NCBI GenBank assembly: GCA_032209605.1
Contig: JASFXZ010000003.1
Coordinates: forward strand, 5,706,807-5,770,806
From: Mactromeris polynyma
Lineage: Eukaryota > Mollusca > Bivalvia > Venerida > Mactridae
Direction: 5' to 3'
DNA length: 64,000 nt
Below, piece after piece: positions 49,355-61,600 of this stretch (the stretch's first letter is position 1; each line of letters opens with the position of its first letter). The notes beneath the pieces are model-generated. The model was not told where the DNA came from and searched no databases. It saw only the letters and a list, made by a program, of their open reading frames with translations. The translations under genes and the position numbers were made by a program.

Positions 49355-51812
49355 AATGTTTTAAGTAATGATATACTATTTTTGTGTTCATTCTTAATCT
49401 TAACAAAACAAAAATGAAAATATATAACTTAAAACATCAATAAATATGCCTCATTCGTGTATTCCTCTAGATTTGCTAAAAATAAAATAATAATGTAATA
49501 GCTTTAAATAACAAAAATGGATTTTTGTCCGTGCGTAACATGATAAAAAATATTGGTTTAAAATCGGTTTTACATTAAAATTGTATCTATAAAAAGTGTT
49601 TAGCCAATGTAGCAACAACGTTGGAAGAAGCCCATTCAAATATGTTACGTTTAGATGGATCAGATACGTATGTAGCATATTGCCTTATCGCGTTTAATAA
49701 ACACATTTGGTGGTATAGTGACAAAGCTTTAATAAAGTAAGTGCTTAACGGTATTCGGTCTAGTTTTTAAAGAACTTAAACACCGTTTTTAACGATAAGT
49801 GTGCAGTATTGCAGTATTGCGAAGTCCTCGCATATCTTTAAGTCATTCTTATCGGTACAAACGATGCACGACTTGTCAAAGATCTAGTTTTGTATTGCTA
49901 TGAGAAGGATTTCGTGTTGAATATTTTACTAGATATACAGGCAGATACCATATGTACATTTAATGACCCATCGATACATCTAAATGATATCCATAATATA
50001 GGCAACCCTTCCTTTACGTCCATGATGACTACCATCTCTTGTAAAGATTGTCCGTTTAATACAACAGTTATGTCGTTTACGCAGCTTGTCATAATTTAAA
50101 TATGTTTTATGTTAAATCATCATTGGCAAAGTTACTTCCAAGAGACACAAATTCAATTTGATAATTTTAAGTATCCTCATCTTGTTTAATAATTGCCCAT
50201 TCTACATCTTACGGGTTGACATCATGCAACTTAATCGCTTCGCAAAAGATTGTGGATGACTTTAATATTGTTATTGCTGTATGTCTAAAAACTTTAAAAC
50301 AAGACTACAGATATGAAACACCCAGTAAGGGAGGACTAAGTCGGTACAGGGAACCCCACATTTACAAGACAATGCCTCCCCGCATAGGTCCCGCGATATC
50401 ACCAACACACGAACCATAGGTGTAGAGAGAATGCAAGAGCAAACACACATTGAGATTGGGCGATAAGGAACCGTCTTGTTGATTACAAAAAAAACAATTA
50501 AGTTGAGTAGACAAAGGAGGTGATAATAAGGGGGAGGTAATTTGTAATAAGACAAGTCAAGAACATATTAAGCTAGTCACAGACCAAATCGGGGAAATGA
50601 ATGGGAGGTCACTCAATTAAACAGCTTGCTTATCTCATGCATAACCCATACATGCTACTAAATTACCAACACATACACACGAATTGACTATGTGGGCGGT
50701 AACTAATCTTTGAAAGCTATCAGTTTTTACGCACATACTACAAAGCATAAATACTGAAGTAAAACACTTACACGTAGCCTTATACTCACTTGGTTCTCAG
50801 AAACTTAAATAATTGTAATCAAATGATTAACAAAAATCTAGCAAAATAAATAAACTGAAATATTATTTAAAAGAAAACACTAATTGGAAAAAAAGAAACA
50901 AATCATTTACGGAGATACATAGTAAATAAAGGTACAAACTAAAACACTAGAAAATAATGAATGTTTCGGATGTGGATTTGGGTTTCCCTCCGCGAAGTGG
51001 ATTGTGCGCGAATAGTTTCAAAGACGAGAGGCTGCTTTGAAAAATACACACGTTTACGAAAAACTATATACATGCGGTATGGCGGACCACGAATCGTTTC
51101 CACATCGATCTGTTAACACTGAAACAATTTTACACACCGAATCGATGCGTTTTCTTCCAAAGATAGCACATATGGACACCACACACACTCGTTGATGACG
51201 TGCATTAACACCCTTGTATACACTGGTTTCCAAACTCGATTGTTTACATTTTACATAACGAAAGCAAGGCTGGAAAAAGCTAATATCGCAGCTATGATTT
51301 TAATCAAAGAAACCTTGTTGAATATGATGATAAGGCGATTATGCCATAATACAAATAAATCATATTTTGTTCGGATCAATTTTATGTGATTAGGTTTTAT
51401 TTATAGGGAAAAATATGAAATTCTTCATGACGTATTAACTTTATTATTGGTTGATATTATGTCAATATTGTGTTTTTATGTATATGTATCCATGTATGAC
51501 ACGCTATATACGACTGTTTCGACGGCTGAGCAACTCCCAGGCCTCTTCATTGTGTGATTTATCATTATTGTTAACACATTCGTAGCAATATGAACGGAAC
51601 GGTTCTACTCAAAGGTATCATTTGTCTTTATTTAATTTATTTTTGTTCAGTTTGTTTGTGAATCTATTGTTTTAAACTAAACGGGACATTTTTGAAACGC
51701 CCAGTGATAACACTTTTTTTTGTATACGGATATGTAGAAAGGCGAGTACATGTATACCACAGTTATATATATTTGAATCGATCTTTATCTGAAAGGATGT
51801 TATGAATCTAAT
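49355..51812. other. No gene; one decayed family A repeat
   Basis: At about 50330-50460 GGGAACCCCACATTTACAAG, ACAATGCCTCCCCGCATAGG and ATGCAAGAGCAAACAC give a decayed minus-strand copy of repeat family A. The rest is unassigned. Confidence 0.45.
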
Positions 51813-52504
51813 TTGTACGTCACAAGGATTAACAAGTTACAATCACCCTATCCTCTGGGCCTGAATGACAATATTTATGAACAAGGTAATATCTCTCAAA
51901 ATTTAAATATAGACATATTTTCACTGGCACAAACACGAACACGCCGTAGAAGATCACATGGCACTAGGACTAATGGAAATGTTAAACGAAAAAGAAGACA
52001 TGATATGACTATTCAGGAATTAAACAATATTCTAAAAACTTCAGGCAGACATACTATGCTAAGCAAATTAGCCTCACTACCTGTATCCTCCATTAAAAAA
52101 ATGGATGATGTTGCCGATGATATATTTACTAGATCACACTTTCTTTATGACACAGCTACTTTAATTCAATCTTATACACGTCATTTCTTACGTCCTCATA
52201 TAGATAATGAAAAAGATCATGTGAGACATTTTTTCAAACTATCTTTTATCAACTATAAAGGCATTGATTTTATTCATATACAAAGCGTATTAAGAAATAA
52301 CACTGTTAAATATTTAATTCCTTTGTACTAAATTTAGAACTACCTATTATTTCTAATAAATACAATAAACCTATACGCAATGCAGTATTTAACTATAACA
52401 ACATTACTACTGATCTCAATATATCTGATAACCATTCTGGCCAATATGGAAGGAATTCTTGAGACTGTTGAAATTCTAAATATCTATATAAACCCGCAGG
52501 ACAT

Positions 52505-52512
52505 ATAATCAC
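52505..52512. repeat. Target-site duplication, left copy
   Basis: ATAATCAC directly precedes the LINE insertion. In the host element it encodes part of the GHIIT stretch. Confidence 0.82.
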
Positions 52513-53494
52513 TAGTTCTTGAGACGGAATATCTTGTAGATCAAGTAAAACAAATGAATAAAACGAACAAATTGTTATATGAAAGACAAATCAAATTAAA
52601 AAACACCAAAAACAAACCTCTTGAAAAATGGGACACAGAATTCCTTGGGGAACATATCACATGGAAACACGTATTAACAATTCCAATCAACTGCACTATA
52701 GATACCAAACTAAGAGAATTTCAATATAAATATTTGATGCAAATAATTCCAAATAATGATTATCTGTACAAATGTAAACTTACAAGCTGTAGGTTGTGTG
52801 ATTTTTGTTCAATGTTACCGGAAACACAGAAACATCTTTTTTGGGAATGTCAAATAATTCAACAATTCTGGCTTAATTTACAAGATTTTCTCAAAACCAA
52901 AAATATTCAAGTACATATACTTAGCTATAGAATAATATCACTAGGTTTAGAAAACAACAATGACAACAAAAAAAGAAATATAATAAATTTTCTTCTAATA
53001 CTAGCAAAATATTTCATCAGCTACTGCAAATATAACAAAAAAGTGCCAGAAATTGAAATCTTTAAACCTTACATATCTCGACGTATTTGCATTGAAAGAA
53101 TGATAGCAACTCAAAAAGACAAACTAGAAGTATTTGAAACAAAATGGAAAGAATTTATACGTAACCGGATACTGTAATACATGCATAAGCAAGACACAGA
53201 AAATATCATGATAACATATGATTGCTTTAGGTTTTATATCTTCATATTCTAGCTCACAAAGACCCAGACTTTTTTTTCTTTCTTTTCACCTTTAACTCTT
53301 TTTTTATAATTATATACAAAACACCCATTTAAGTTTAGAACACTACACATACGGATACTATTGTTATCAATTATTTAATGTCATTAATATCAATGTTACA
53401 CTACTTTACTTATTGTGTATTAATCTGTTATTTTCAACATTATTGTATGTGCACTGTATAAACTTAAATGAATAAAGAAATATAAAAAAATAAA
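52513..53494 (+). mobile_element. 5'-truncated LINE inserted in the Penelope-like element
   Basis: A 982-bp insert flanked by ATAATCAC on both sides. It holds one open reading frame (the LINE C-terminus), an untranslated tail and an A-rich 3' end (AATAAAGAAATATAAAAAAA). Removing it restores the reading frame of the host element, which shows the order of events. 5' truncation with target duplication and an A-rich tail is the normal signature of target-primed reverse transcription. Confidence 0.87.
52554..53177 (+). CDS. LINE reverse-transcriptase C-terminal region (partial)
   Basis: 207 codons open without interruption. The first Met is not a natural start, because the element is 5'-truncated. 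Features: KWDTEFLGEHITWKHVL, then EFQYKYLMQIIPNNDYLYKC, a CxxC/HxxxxC zinc-binding site (CDFCSMLPETQKHLFWEC, about residues 80-100) and a long helical, lysine-rich tail. This is the zf-RVT region that follows the polymerase in L1/Tx1-like LINEs. No polymerase catalytic box is present, so it is unlikely to be active. The intact frame suggests a recent insertion. Confidence 0.8.
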   Translation: MNKTNKLLYERQIKLKNTKNKPLEKWDTEFLGEHITWKHVLTIPINCTIDTKLREFQYKYLMQIIPNNDYLYKCKLTSCRLCDFCSMLPETQKHLFWECQIIQQFWLNLQDFLKTKNIQVHILSYRIISLGLENNNDNKKRNIINFLLILAKYFISYCKYNKKVPEIEIFKPYISRRICIERMIATQKDKLEVFETKWKEFIRNRIL

Positions 53495-53502
53495 ATAATC
53501 AC
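53495..53502. repeat. Target-site duplication, right copy
   Basis: ATAATCAC directly after the A-rich tail of the LINE, identical to 52505-52512. Confidence 0.82.
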
Positions 53503-54770
53503 AGGCAACCTTAAAATAATATCTGATAAAAGGGTTAGGAATTTAATTTCTAAGGGCCCCAAATATAGGTACCCTAACAAGATAGATTTTTATAAATGTA
53601 AAGAACGCATTATTGACTCTCTTAACAATTATGCAAATAAATGGTGTAAAAGGGAACATGCAGATGTCAATGCCCTTACGTCCTGGAAGAATGAAATTAT
53701 AAAAATCATGGATCAAAGAATTAAGTTTTATCAATCTAATCCAAATCTCCTACCTAAAGATCCGAAAGTGTCCTTCCGTATTTTCAAAAACAAAATTCAA
53801 GAATTATACAACAAATTTTTACTTGTGCCAGCTGATAAAGCTTCTAACAACACAATCATTGTATGACGGTTTTATTATACGGAAGTCCTAAATAATGAAC
53901 TTAACTGTACTGCAGCTTACAGTCCTATTACATCGTCTGCAGATGATATAATTGACAGACACAGCTCAGAATTGTCTAAATTTAATGTAGAAGTCGCATA
54001 CAAATGTAATAAGTTACCAACTATGTATTGGTTACCTAAACTACACAAAATACCATATAAACCTAGATTTATTGCTAATGCGAGCTTCACTACAACTACA
54101 CACATTTCGAAACTTCTCACTGGTTGTATAACAGCTATAAAGCTGAAGTTGTTAAATATTGCAATAAAACCTTTGAAAATTCCAGTATAAACCTTTACTG
54201 GGGCATAAAAAATTCTACGGAAGTTTTGAATAAATTTCAATCTTTGCATTTTAGAGCAACACGTATCTCTACCTATGATTTCTCCACTCTTTATACTTCA
54301 CTATGTCATGATTTAATTAAAACCAAACTTACACATTTAATTGAAAAAAACATTTGGTAGCAATCAACATGTATATTTGGCCTGCAATGATGAAAGGGCT
54401 TTTTTACTTCTAATAATTACGAAACTTTACCATCTGGACATGTGAGGATGTCTGTGAAACTCTTAATATTTTACTGAATAATATCTTTATTCAATTTGAT
54501 AACTCAATGTACCAACAGAAAGTTGGTATTCCTATGGGAACTAACTGTACTCCACTTATAGCCGACTTATTCTTATTATGTTATGAAAGATACTTTATGT
54601 TATCCTTATCCAAAGAAAATCAGATGGATGTAATTGAAGCTTCAATAATACCTCCCGTTATTTAGACGATATTTTAAATATTGATAATGAGTTTTTCCCA
54701 ACCATGATATATAATATATATCCAACAGAACTACACCTGCTTTATTTACCGTACTTAGATCAGTAAAAAA

Positions 54771-55038
54771 TGCCATACAGTGTAAATCACTATATTTATC
54801 TCAGCGAAGTAAGATGAAGAAGCCAATTTGGTTCAATATTGGAAGTCATCGCCCTTAAGAACTGCCACAAATGCCTAACGATTAAACGATGGCGACAGAA
54901 TAAGCTATGTGTCCCTAAAATCAATTCCAGCCTAAAATACTTGGAACAGAAGAAACTTATACGAGTAAATTTTCAGACCGGAATTGACACTGAGTAATAA
55001 ATGTGTTCTCGTTTTCAGTTTAGCCCATTCTTCACATA
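54771..55038. other. No feature recognised
   Basis: Sequence between the retroelement and the MITE before copy B. A first exon of copy B could be here or further upstream; none is evident. Confidence 0.35.
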
Positions 55039-55237
55039 TACAGTAAAACCTCACTTAAATACCACCTCAATATTAAGATCACCTCGATAATAAGTACACC
55101 TAAATAATAAGACCACCTCAATATTAAGAACACAATTTTCAAATACATTTTTATTGTTTTACTCTTTATTCATCCTCAATATTAAGACCCGTTTTCAAGG
55201 GTCCCAAGGGTGGTCTTATTACTGAGGTTTTACTGTA
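55039..55237. repeat. Tc1/mariner-type MITE family C, upstream of copy B
   Basis: TACAGTAAAACCTCACTTAA and ACTGAGGTTTTACTGTA bound the copy, with TA at both ends. The interior has AATATTAAGATCACCTC, CTCTTTATTCATCCTC and CAAGGGTCCCAAGGGTGG. It ends 44 bp before the acceptor of copy B visible exon 1. Confidence 0.9.
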
Positions 55238-55281
55238 TTTACAAAACGGTACTGTATTGAATATTTTCTGTAACCAAATAG

Positions 55282-55646
55282 TTACGAAGATTACAGAAGG
55301 TGATGTAAAAGCCGTTCATGAGAAGCAGAATGGAGTTACCCATTTACAAGATAACACTGATATTCATCCTGAAGATATTCTCAAAGAGGCGGGAGGGTGT
55401 GGAAGGTACCAAATCAGAATGTCAGTTGTCGTCCATCTTATCAAAACTATCGTCTGCTTCAGTTCTTATAACCTTGTCATATTTTCTGCAACACCAAAAT
55501 GGTACTGTGCTAGTGATAGCCTTCAAGATAATAACATTACTTGCTATGAAGGCAACGGATTATGCGAGGAGGAGAAATATATCTGTCATATTGAAAACGA
55601 CACAGATTGCAGCCCTGATCCCGAATTTAACACATATGTTGGTGAG
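55282..55646 (+). CDS. Copy B exon 1 (visible): TM1 and extracellular loop
   Basis: Start chosen at the acceptor AACCAAATAG (phase 1), which gives the same phase as copy A. An alternative acceptor GATTACAG would start at 55297, also in phase 1. Donor GAG|GTAATA, exit phase 0. Confidence 0.78.
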
Positions 55647-58600
55647 GTAATACATGTTTGGTAATGACTAATAAATAAAATACAGTCGGACTTCGTTCAT
55701 TCGAACTCATCGGGTCCGAAATTCTATTTAGAAAAATACGTGGTTTCGATTAGCCGATTTCAATTTCAAGTGCCTAACATTAAATCGGGACCTGATATTC
55801 GTTTCGGATGATACCAAGTATTCCAGTAGAAGGTTGTCGAATAAACGAGGTCCGACTGTAAACAAAATTATACTATTGAATAATTTAAAATAAGTGTTAT
55901 TTAAAATAAAAATGTAAGGATATATAATTGTGAGTGCAATCCAGTACCATTAAAAAATGTTGGTAACAATCACAATATTTCCTACACTTCTGTACAATAA
56001 AACTATGTGACATAGAATGTGTTGCATAATAAAATTTAACTTATGAAGAAAAATGGGAATTAACCATAACCCTGTTTATAACTAGAATGTGTTCATGTAC
56101 GAGTTTAAGACCCTCAGTGGGCCGCAATACTAAAAGAACATAATAATAATTATTTAAAATGGCAAAATAGGCCTACTTAAATATCTGATTTCATTTTATT
56201 CCAGTTCAAGCTTATTTGTGTATACGATTTCATTCCAAATACTATAAATTCGATCCACATCGCCGGAATATGTATCGGGAATTTGATCGCAGGTCAGCTG
56301 GCCGACTTGTTTGGCCGGAAACGCACCTTCTTCGCCTCACTATTGTTTCTGCATGTGTTTCATTTGGTGGCATATTTTTCAACAATGTGGCAAATGCTGG
56401 CCGTTGCATTCTTTTTCACTGGTGTCGGATGTGGTTTCTTCTTAACTGTGCAATTCACCATATTGTCAGAGTATTCGCTCTCTCGATGGCGGGTGTTGAT
56501 GATTGGATTCCCCTCATGGCCTCTACAGTCCAGCCTGTTTGCCTTGTTTGCATGGTTGGTACATGACTGGAGATATCTACAACTTATGACAGCTTTAATG
56601 GTCCTGCCTGCGTTCCTTGCATGGTTGTAAGTTGAAAATACAGTTAAACTTCAATAATAAGACCATCTTGAGATGGTCGTAATATTAAACAAAAAGCATT
56701 ACATTGTAAATGGACTGGAGGTGGTCTTATTATTGAAGTTCTTTTCAGGTCAGGCTTTACTGTATTTGCAATTGTAACCAAACGATGCTTATTTGTTTGT
56801 ATTAATTTCTTATGTACTTTTGTAATAACAACGATTCAATGTCTATTACTCGCTTAAGCACTACTGCCATAATTAGACGCATGATACTGATAACAAAACA
56901 AATGGAGTGAAAAGCAATCCAGACTTATCAAGGGATTGTAGGATAAAATAGTTGCTCAAATTTCTCGTGTAAAATAGGAATAAATACTAATTTATTAGAG
57001 AATGCAATGGTAAATGACAGTACATGCCGTAATATAAGCGAATCTGATATGATGATCGTCATATTAAAAGTGTTAATGCATTCAGAATAACAAATCAAGA
57101 CTTTTTCAGATACGACCTTGATGTTCGAATTGAATTTATGCAATATATCTGTAAATTCCATCTTAGCCTTCAGTATGGGCTTTGTTGGATAGTATTTTAA
57201 TTATGAGCAGCAATATCTGTGTCGTCGCTAGTTAACTAGGCCAGGGAAGCTCATATTGAAAGGTATATAGAATGAGTTGAAAAGCTAAAAATGAAGTATA
57301 ATATCAGCATGATTTATCTATAATTGTTTTTGAATTGCAGCGTCTTGCCTGAAAGTTTTCGCTGGTACATCATCCATAATAATCCAAATGAGGCGGTTGA
57401 TATTATAGAAACAGTTGTTAGATTCAACCAGGTGAATGGTTATCAGAAAATTGCTCAAAAGGTTTTGTTGATGCGCAATCTTAGTGATGGCAATAACTAC
57501 ACATTTATTCATCTCTTCAAGACCAGATTTTTGTTGAAAATGACGTTTTTGCTGATGATTCTTTGGTAAGTTGAATTAGCTCACTGGATGCGTTACAGCA
57601 GTGATTTTTGTGAGGTATCTAAATTAATTTAAATGAGAACAAAAGCAAATCCATTTAAATACGAAAGTAAATTTGTCGTACATATTGCGCTCGAAAGTTT
57701 TAAATCGCTCCGGGTTAAAGTGCTTGAGACGTAAGACGTAGATATATCATCAAGTCAGAGTCATAGCTCAAAGGTGGAAGGTAACAGCTATGTTTCGAAT
57801 ATATTTAAGGTTTACAATGTATACCAAGGTGGTTCTCCTATATACACCTATATTTATGGTATTGTCCCTTTGAATTTAGTAACTATTTATATATGAATGT
57901 AGTTACATGTACACTTGTGCCTTTGTGATGGCTGTTTACTTTGTACGGTGTATTTCCTGTTGAACTTCTTCATTCCATGACGAGTAGAATAGTATATGTA
58001 GTGTGTATCATGGAAAGAGGTTACGGAATGAACTTTGAAATTCAATAGCAACCAACTAAACATAAGCGACTCGCCGAACAGTTTAACCTTAACTTTAACC
58101 ACTAAAATAACTACGTCGCTTTTATTGTAATGCTACCTCAGATAAGTTATTATCGTGATGTTGTAATACCATTTCAGGGCTTCGCTCGATATTGTTTCTT
58201 ATGGAATCTCGTTTGGACTGCAGACACTTTCAGGAAATATATATCTTAACTTAGTATTGTTCAGCGTAGCAGGCATTCCATCGAAAGCAATTGCAATCTG
58301 GTTGCAAAATAGGTAATGGTATTTTTCATAAACGGATATTATTTGTTTAAGTTTAACGTAAAATAGGCGTAGTATTTCTTTGCGCTTTCACCCGAAACCG
58401 TACAATTAAAGGTCAATGATCTAGAACCATATTGTCGTACATGAGGGCTTACAATAAACGTAAATAAAACAAAGCGATGGTATTCGAATGCGTGCGAGGT
58501 ACGCAGTGTAATATAGCATTAAACAATACACGCATAGAAGTTGTCACTTCCTTTAAATATCTCGATACCCATATATTTAAAAATGGTTCTTGGTATAGAA

Positions 58601-61600
58601 CGCATTTACGAATTGCTCAACAATGCATCCATTAGGGGTTATCAGGATGCTTAACTCGTATAACAAATCTATTGTAAGTTTTTAAGAAAAGTTTTAAAAG
58701 TTACAAATTTGGACGGGCTTTACCGAGATCTAGGGCGTTAACCTATGAAAACTGCGAGACAAATCATAATGGTTAAACATTGGCTTAATGCACTGTAATA
58801 AAGAATCCTTTGATCATAAACATTTTTAAATTGTCAGAAGATGCAAATAATGGATTATCATAAAGTAGGTTAAATTGGGCTTATCATATAACATTTTTAT
58901 TAGATGTATACGATCTAGGAAACGTATCCCAAAGTCAAAAGGTTATGAACTATACGGCTCTTAAACAAAGAATATTGGATATATTTGTATACAAACGTGA
59001 TATGCTAATATGAATAACAGGAGCAGATTATATCAGAATATTGTTTATTTAAATATGGTTGTGTTATGGAAAAATATATTCACATTAATATTGATCAGAA
59101 ATATTAAATTGTTCTATCAAAAATTTGTTTTCGATTATACTCAAATTACCTTACAAAAGAAACTGGTAGACATAACAATTTAGAAAGGCAACATCGTATC
59201 TGCCCATAATGTTATACGGACATTATAGAAAAGCAGTACCATTTTTTATTAGTATGTCCTAAATATAGACAGTTAAGATTAAACAATTTCCAACCATATT
59301 TTCGTAATTGGCCAACTATCCAAAAACTTTAATTTCTTATTTCCTCAAAATCAATCAAATTATTAAATAATGTAGCACATTCTTTATTTTTCACTTTTAA
59401 ATAAATAAATTAGAATTATGAAGATGCTAAAACATACTGTCATTACTTATTACCAATTGTGCAATCTTTTTCTCGAAACACCACTTATGTACATTTGTTT
59501 ATTTGTTTGTTTGGCTATATTAATGGACATGATTTATGCCAATAAACGTTATGTTACGTTACGTTAAGTTATGTATAAATTACGGACTTGCAAACCTGAA
59601 ATTGTGTTAAACAAATTTACAGACCCCTTAATGCATTTTCAAGCCATAAGTTAACTATGTATTCCTACCATCAAATGTTAGTAACAATTTGTTGAATTCG
59701 GTGCAGTATCAAATCATTCATGTGCGGTTCGTCAGTTTACACGTAAGCCAACATAGAACGCTAATTCACGTTTCTTAAAAATTGCGATAGCGCTTTTATC
59801 CGTGCTAAATAAAGTAATCTGAAATATTAAGTTATGATATTTTCATACATAAGCCAAACACAGTACATACCTTGTCAAACATTTTGTTTTTCATGAAAGG
59901 GACGACATATTTTCATCAATTTTGCTTTGTAGGTTTGGGCGGCGTGCAGCTACGATACTAAGCCTCTGTGTTATTGCGCTAGCTGGTCTCTCCGCTGGGA
60001 TTGTACAAACAACAAGTAAAATTATGTTTGTTTGTTCCTTTCGGGTTTTACGCCGTTTCTCAACAGTTTTTCAATTATATACGGCGGTCAGTGAGCTCTG
60101 TGAATGGGATTCCTAATGCCTCGGTGATATGAAGCTAGGACGTACGGACCTCACACGGGCCATATGCCCGAGCGGTTCTTCAAGTCCTACGGGCACGGAA
60201 CCATATGTAGGTCTCATCAGACCACGGCATGAACGTTGTGCTTACTCAAATTTCAGCATCGGGCTATATTGCGCCTCTAGTGATTCTAGCGAGTCTTTGA
60301 TACATTTCTTTCAGACGTCACTCACAAAGATGTCGTAACTAACGTCTGCACATTCGTAGCCAACGCCGGGGTCGCGACTGCTTGGGGTTCACTACAGACG
60401 ATGACTATTGAAATATACCCAACAGTAGTAAGGTAAGATTCCGTGAAGTAAAGTATGCCTTTCAAAAGAGGTGTGTCCTGTTTGTAATGATTATTGCTTT
60501 TAAAGTTATATTGAACGTTCTTAAATGTCTTAAAAAAGTCCGCTGGTAGAAACTTGTTTTAAGGCCTTTATTAACCAGGTTTTTGAAAAAAACCAGGTTA
60601 TTAGAATGGTGTATGTCGTTGGGCGGGCGGGCGGGCGTCAAACTGGATGGTTTCCGGCGAATAACTTGAGTTCTGTTGATCATATTGTAACCAAACTTGG
60701 TGTACAGTAAGAACATATGGAAAGCTCGCTTGGGATTGCTTTTGGGTTCGGTCAGACAAAGGTCAAGGTCACCGTTACTAAAAATAGAAATTTGGTTTCC
60801 GGCGAATAACTTGAGTTACATTGATCATATTGACATCAAACTTGGTGTACAGTAAGAACATATGGAAAGCTCGCTTGGGATTGCTTTTGGGTTCTGTCAG
60901 ACAAAGGTCAAGGTCACCGTTACTAAAAATAGAAATTTGGTTTCCGGCGAATTACTTGAGTTACATTGATCATATTGACATCAAACTTGGTGTACAGTAA
61001 GAACATATGGAAAGCTCGCTTGGGATTGCTTTTGGGTTCGGTCAGACAAAGGTCAAGGTCACCGTTACTAAAAATAGAAATTTGGTTTCCGGCCAATAAC
61101 TTGAGTTACATTGATCATATTGACATCAAACTTGGTGTATAGTAAGAACATGTGGAGAGCTCGCTTGGGATTGCTTTTGGTTTCTGTCCGACAAAGGTCA
61201 AGGTCACCGTTACTAAAAATAGAAATTTGGTTTCCGGCGAATAACTTGAGTTACATTGATCATACTGACATCAAACTTGGTGTATAGTAAGAACATGTGG
61301 AGAGCTCGCTTGGGATTACTTTTGGGTTCGGTCCGACAAAGGTCAAGGTCACCGTTACTAAAACTAGCAATTTGGTTTCCGGCGAATAACTTGAGTTTCG
61401 TTAATCCTATTGACATCAAACTTGGTGTACAGTAAGAACATGTGTAGAGCTTGCTTGGGATTGATTTTGGACCCGTTCTGACGAAGGTCAAGGTCACCAT
61501 TACTTAAGATAGCAGTTTGGTTTCCGGCGAATAACTTGAGTTTCGTTGAACATATTGCCATCAAACTTGGTGTACAGTAAGAACATGTGGAGAGCTCGCT

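Larger units (their letters stand above)
51813..54770 (+). pseudogene. Degenerate Penelope-like reverse-transcriptase element, split by a LINE
   Basis: A long decayed retroelement ORF. The N-terminal part (51813-52331) has a basic run (RTRRRRSH, VKRKRRHDMT) and continues after a frameshift into KYNKPIRNAVFNYNN, two in-frame TGAs and KPAGHIIT. After the inserted LINE it resumes in frame as GNLKIISDKRVRNLISKGPK (about 53503). Then follow LLVPADKASNNTIIV, MYWLPKLHKIPYKPRFIANA, STYDFSTLYTSL, VGIPMGTNCTPLIADLFLLC and RYLDDIL, the RT motifs in order. The PKxHK box is typical of Penelope-like elements, hence the class, which I hold with moderate confidence. Stops and several frameshifts make it inactive. 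No endonuclease domain was seen downstream. Confidence 0.75.
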
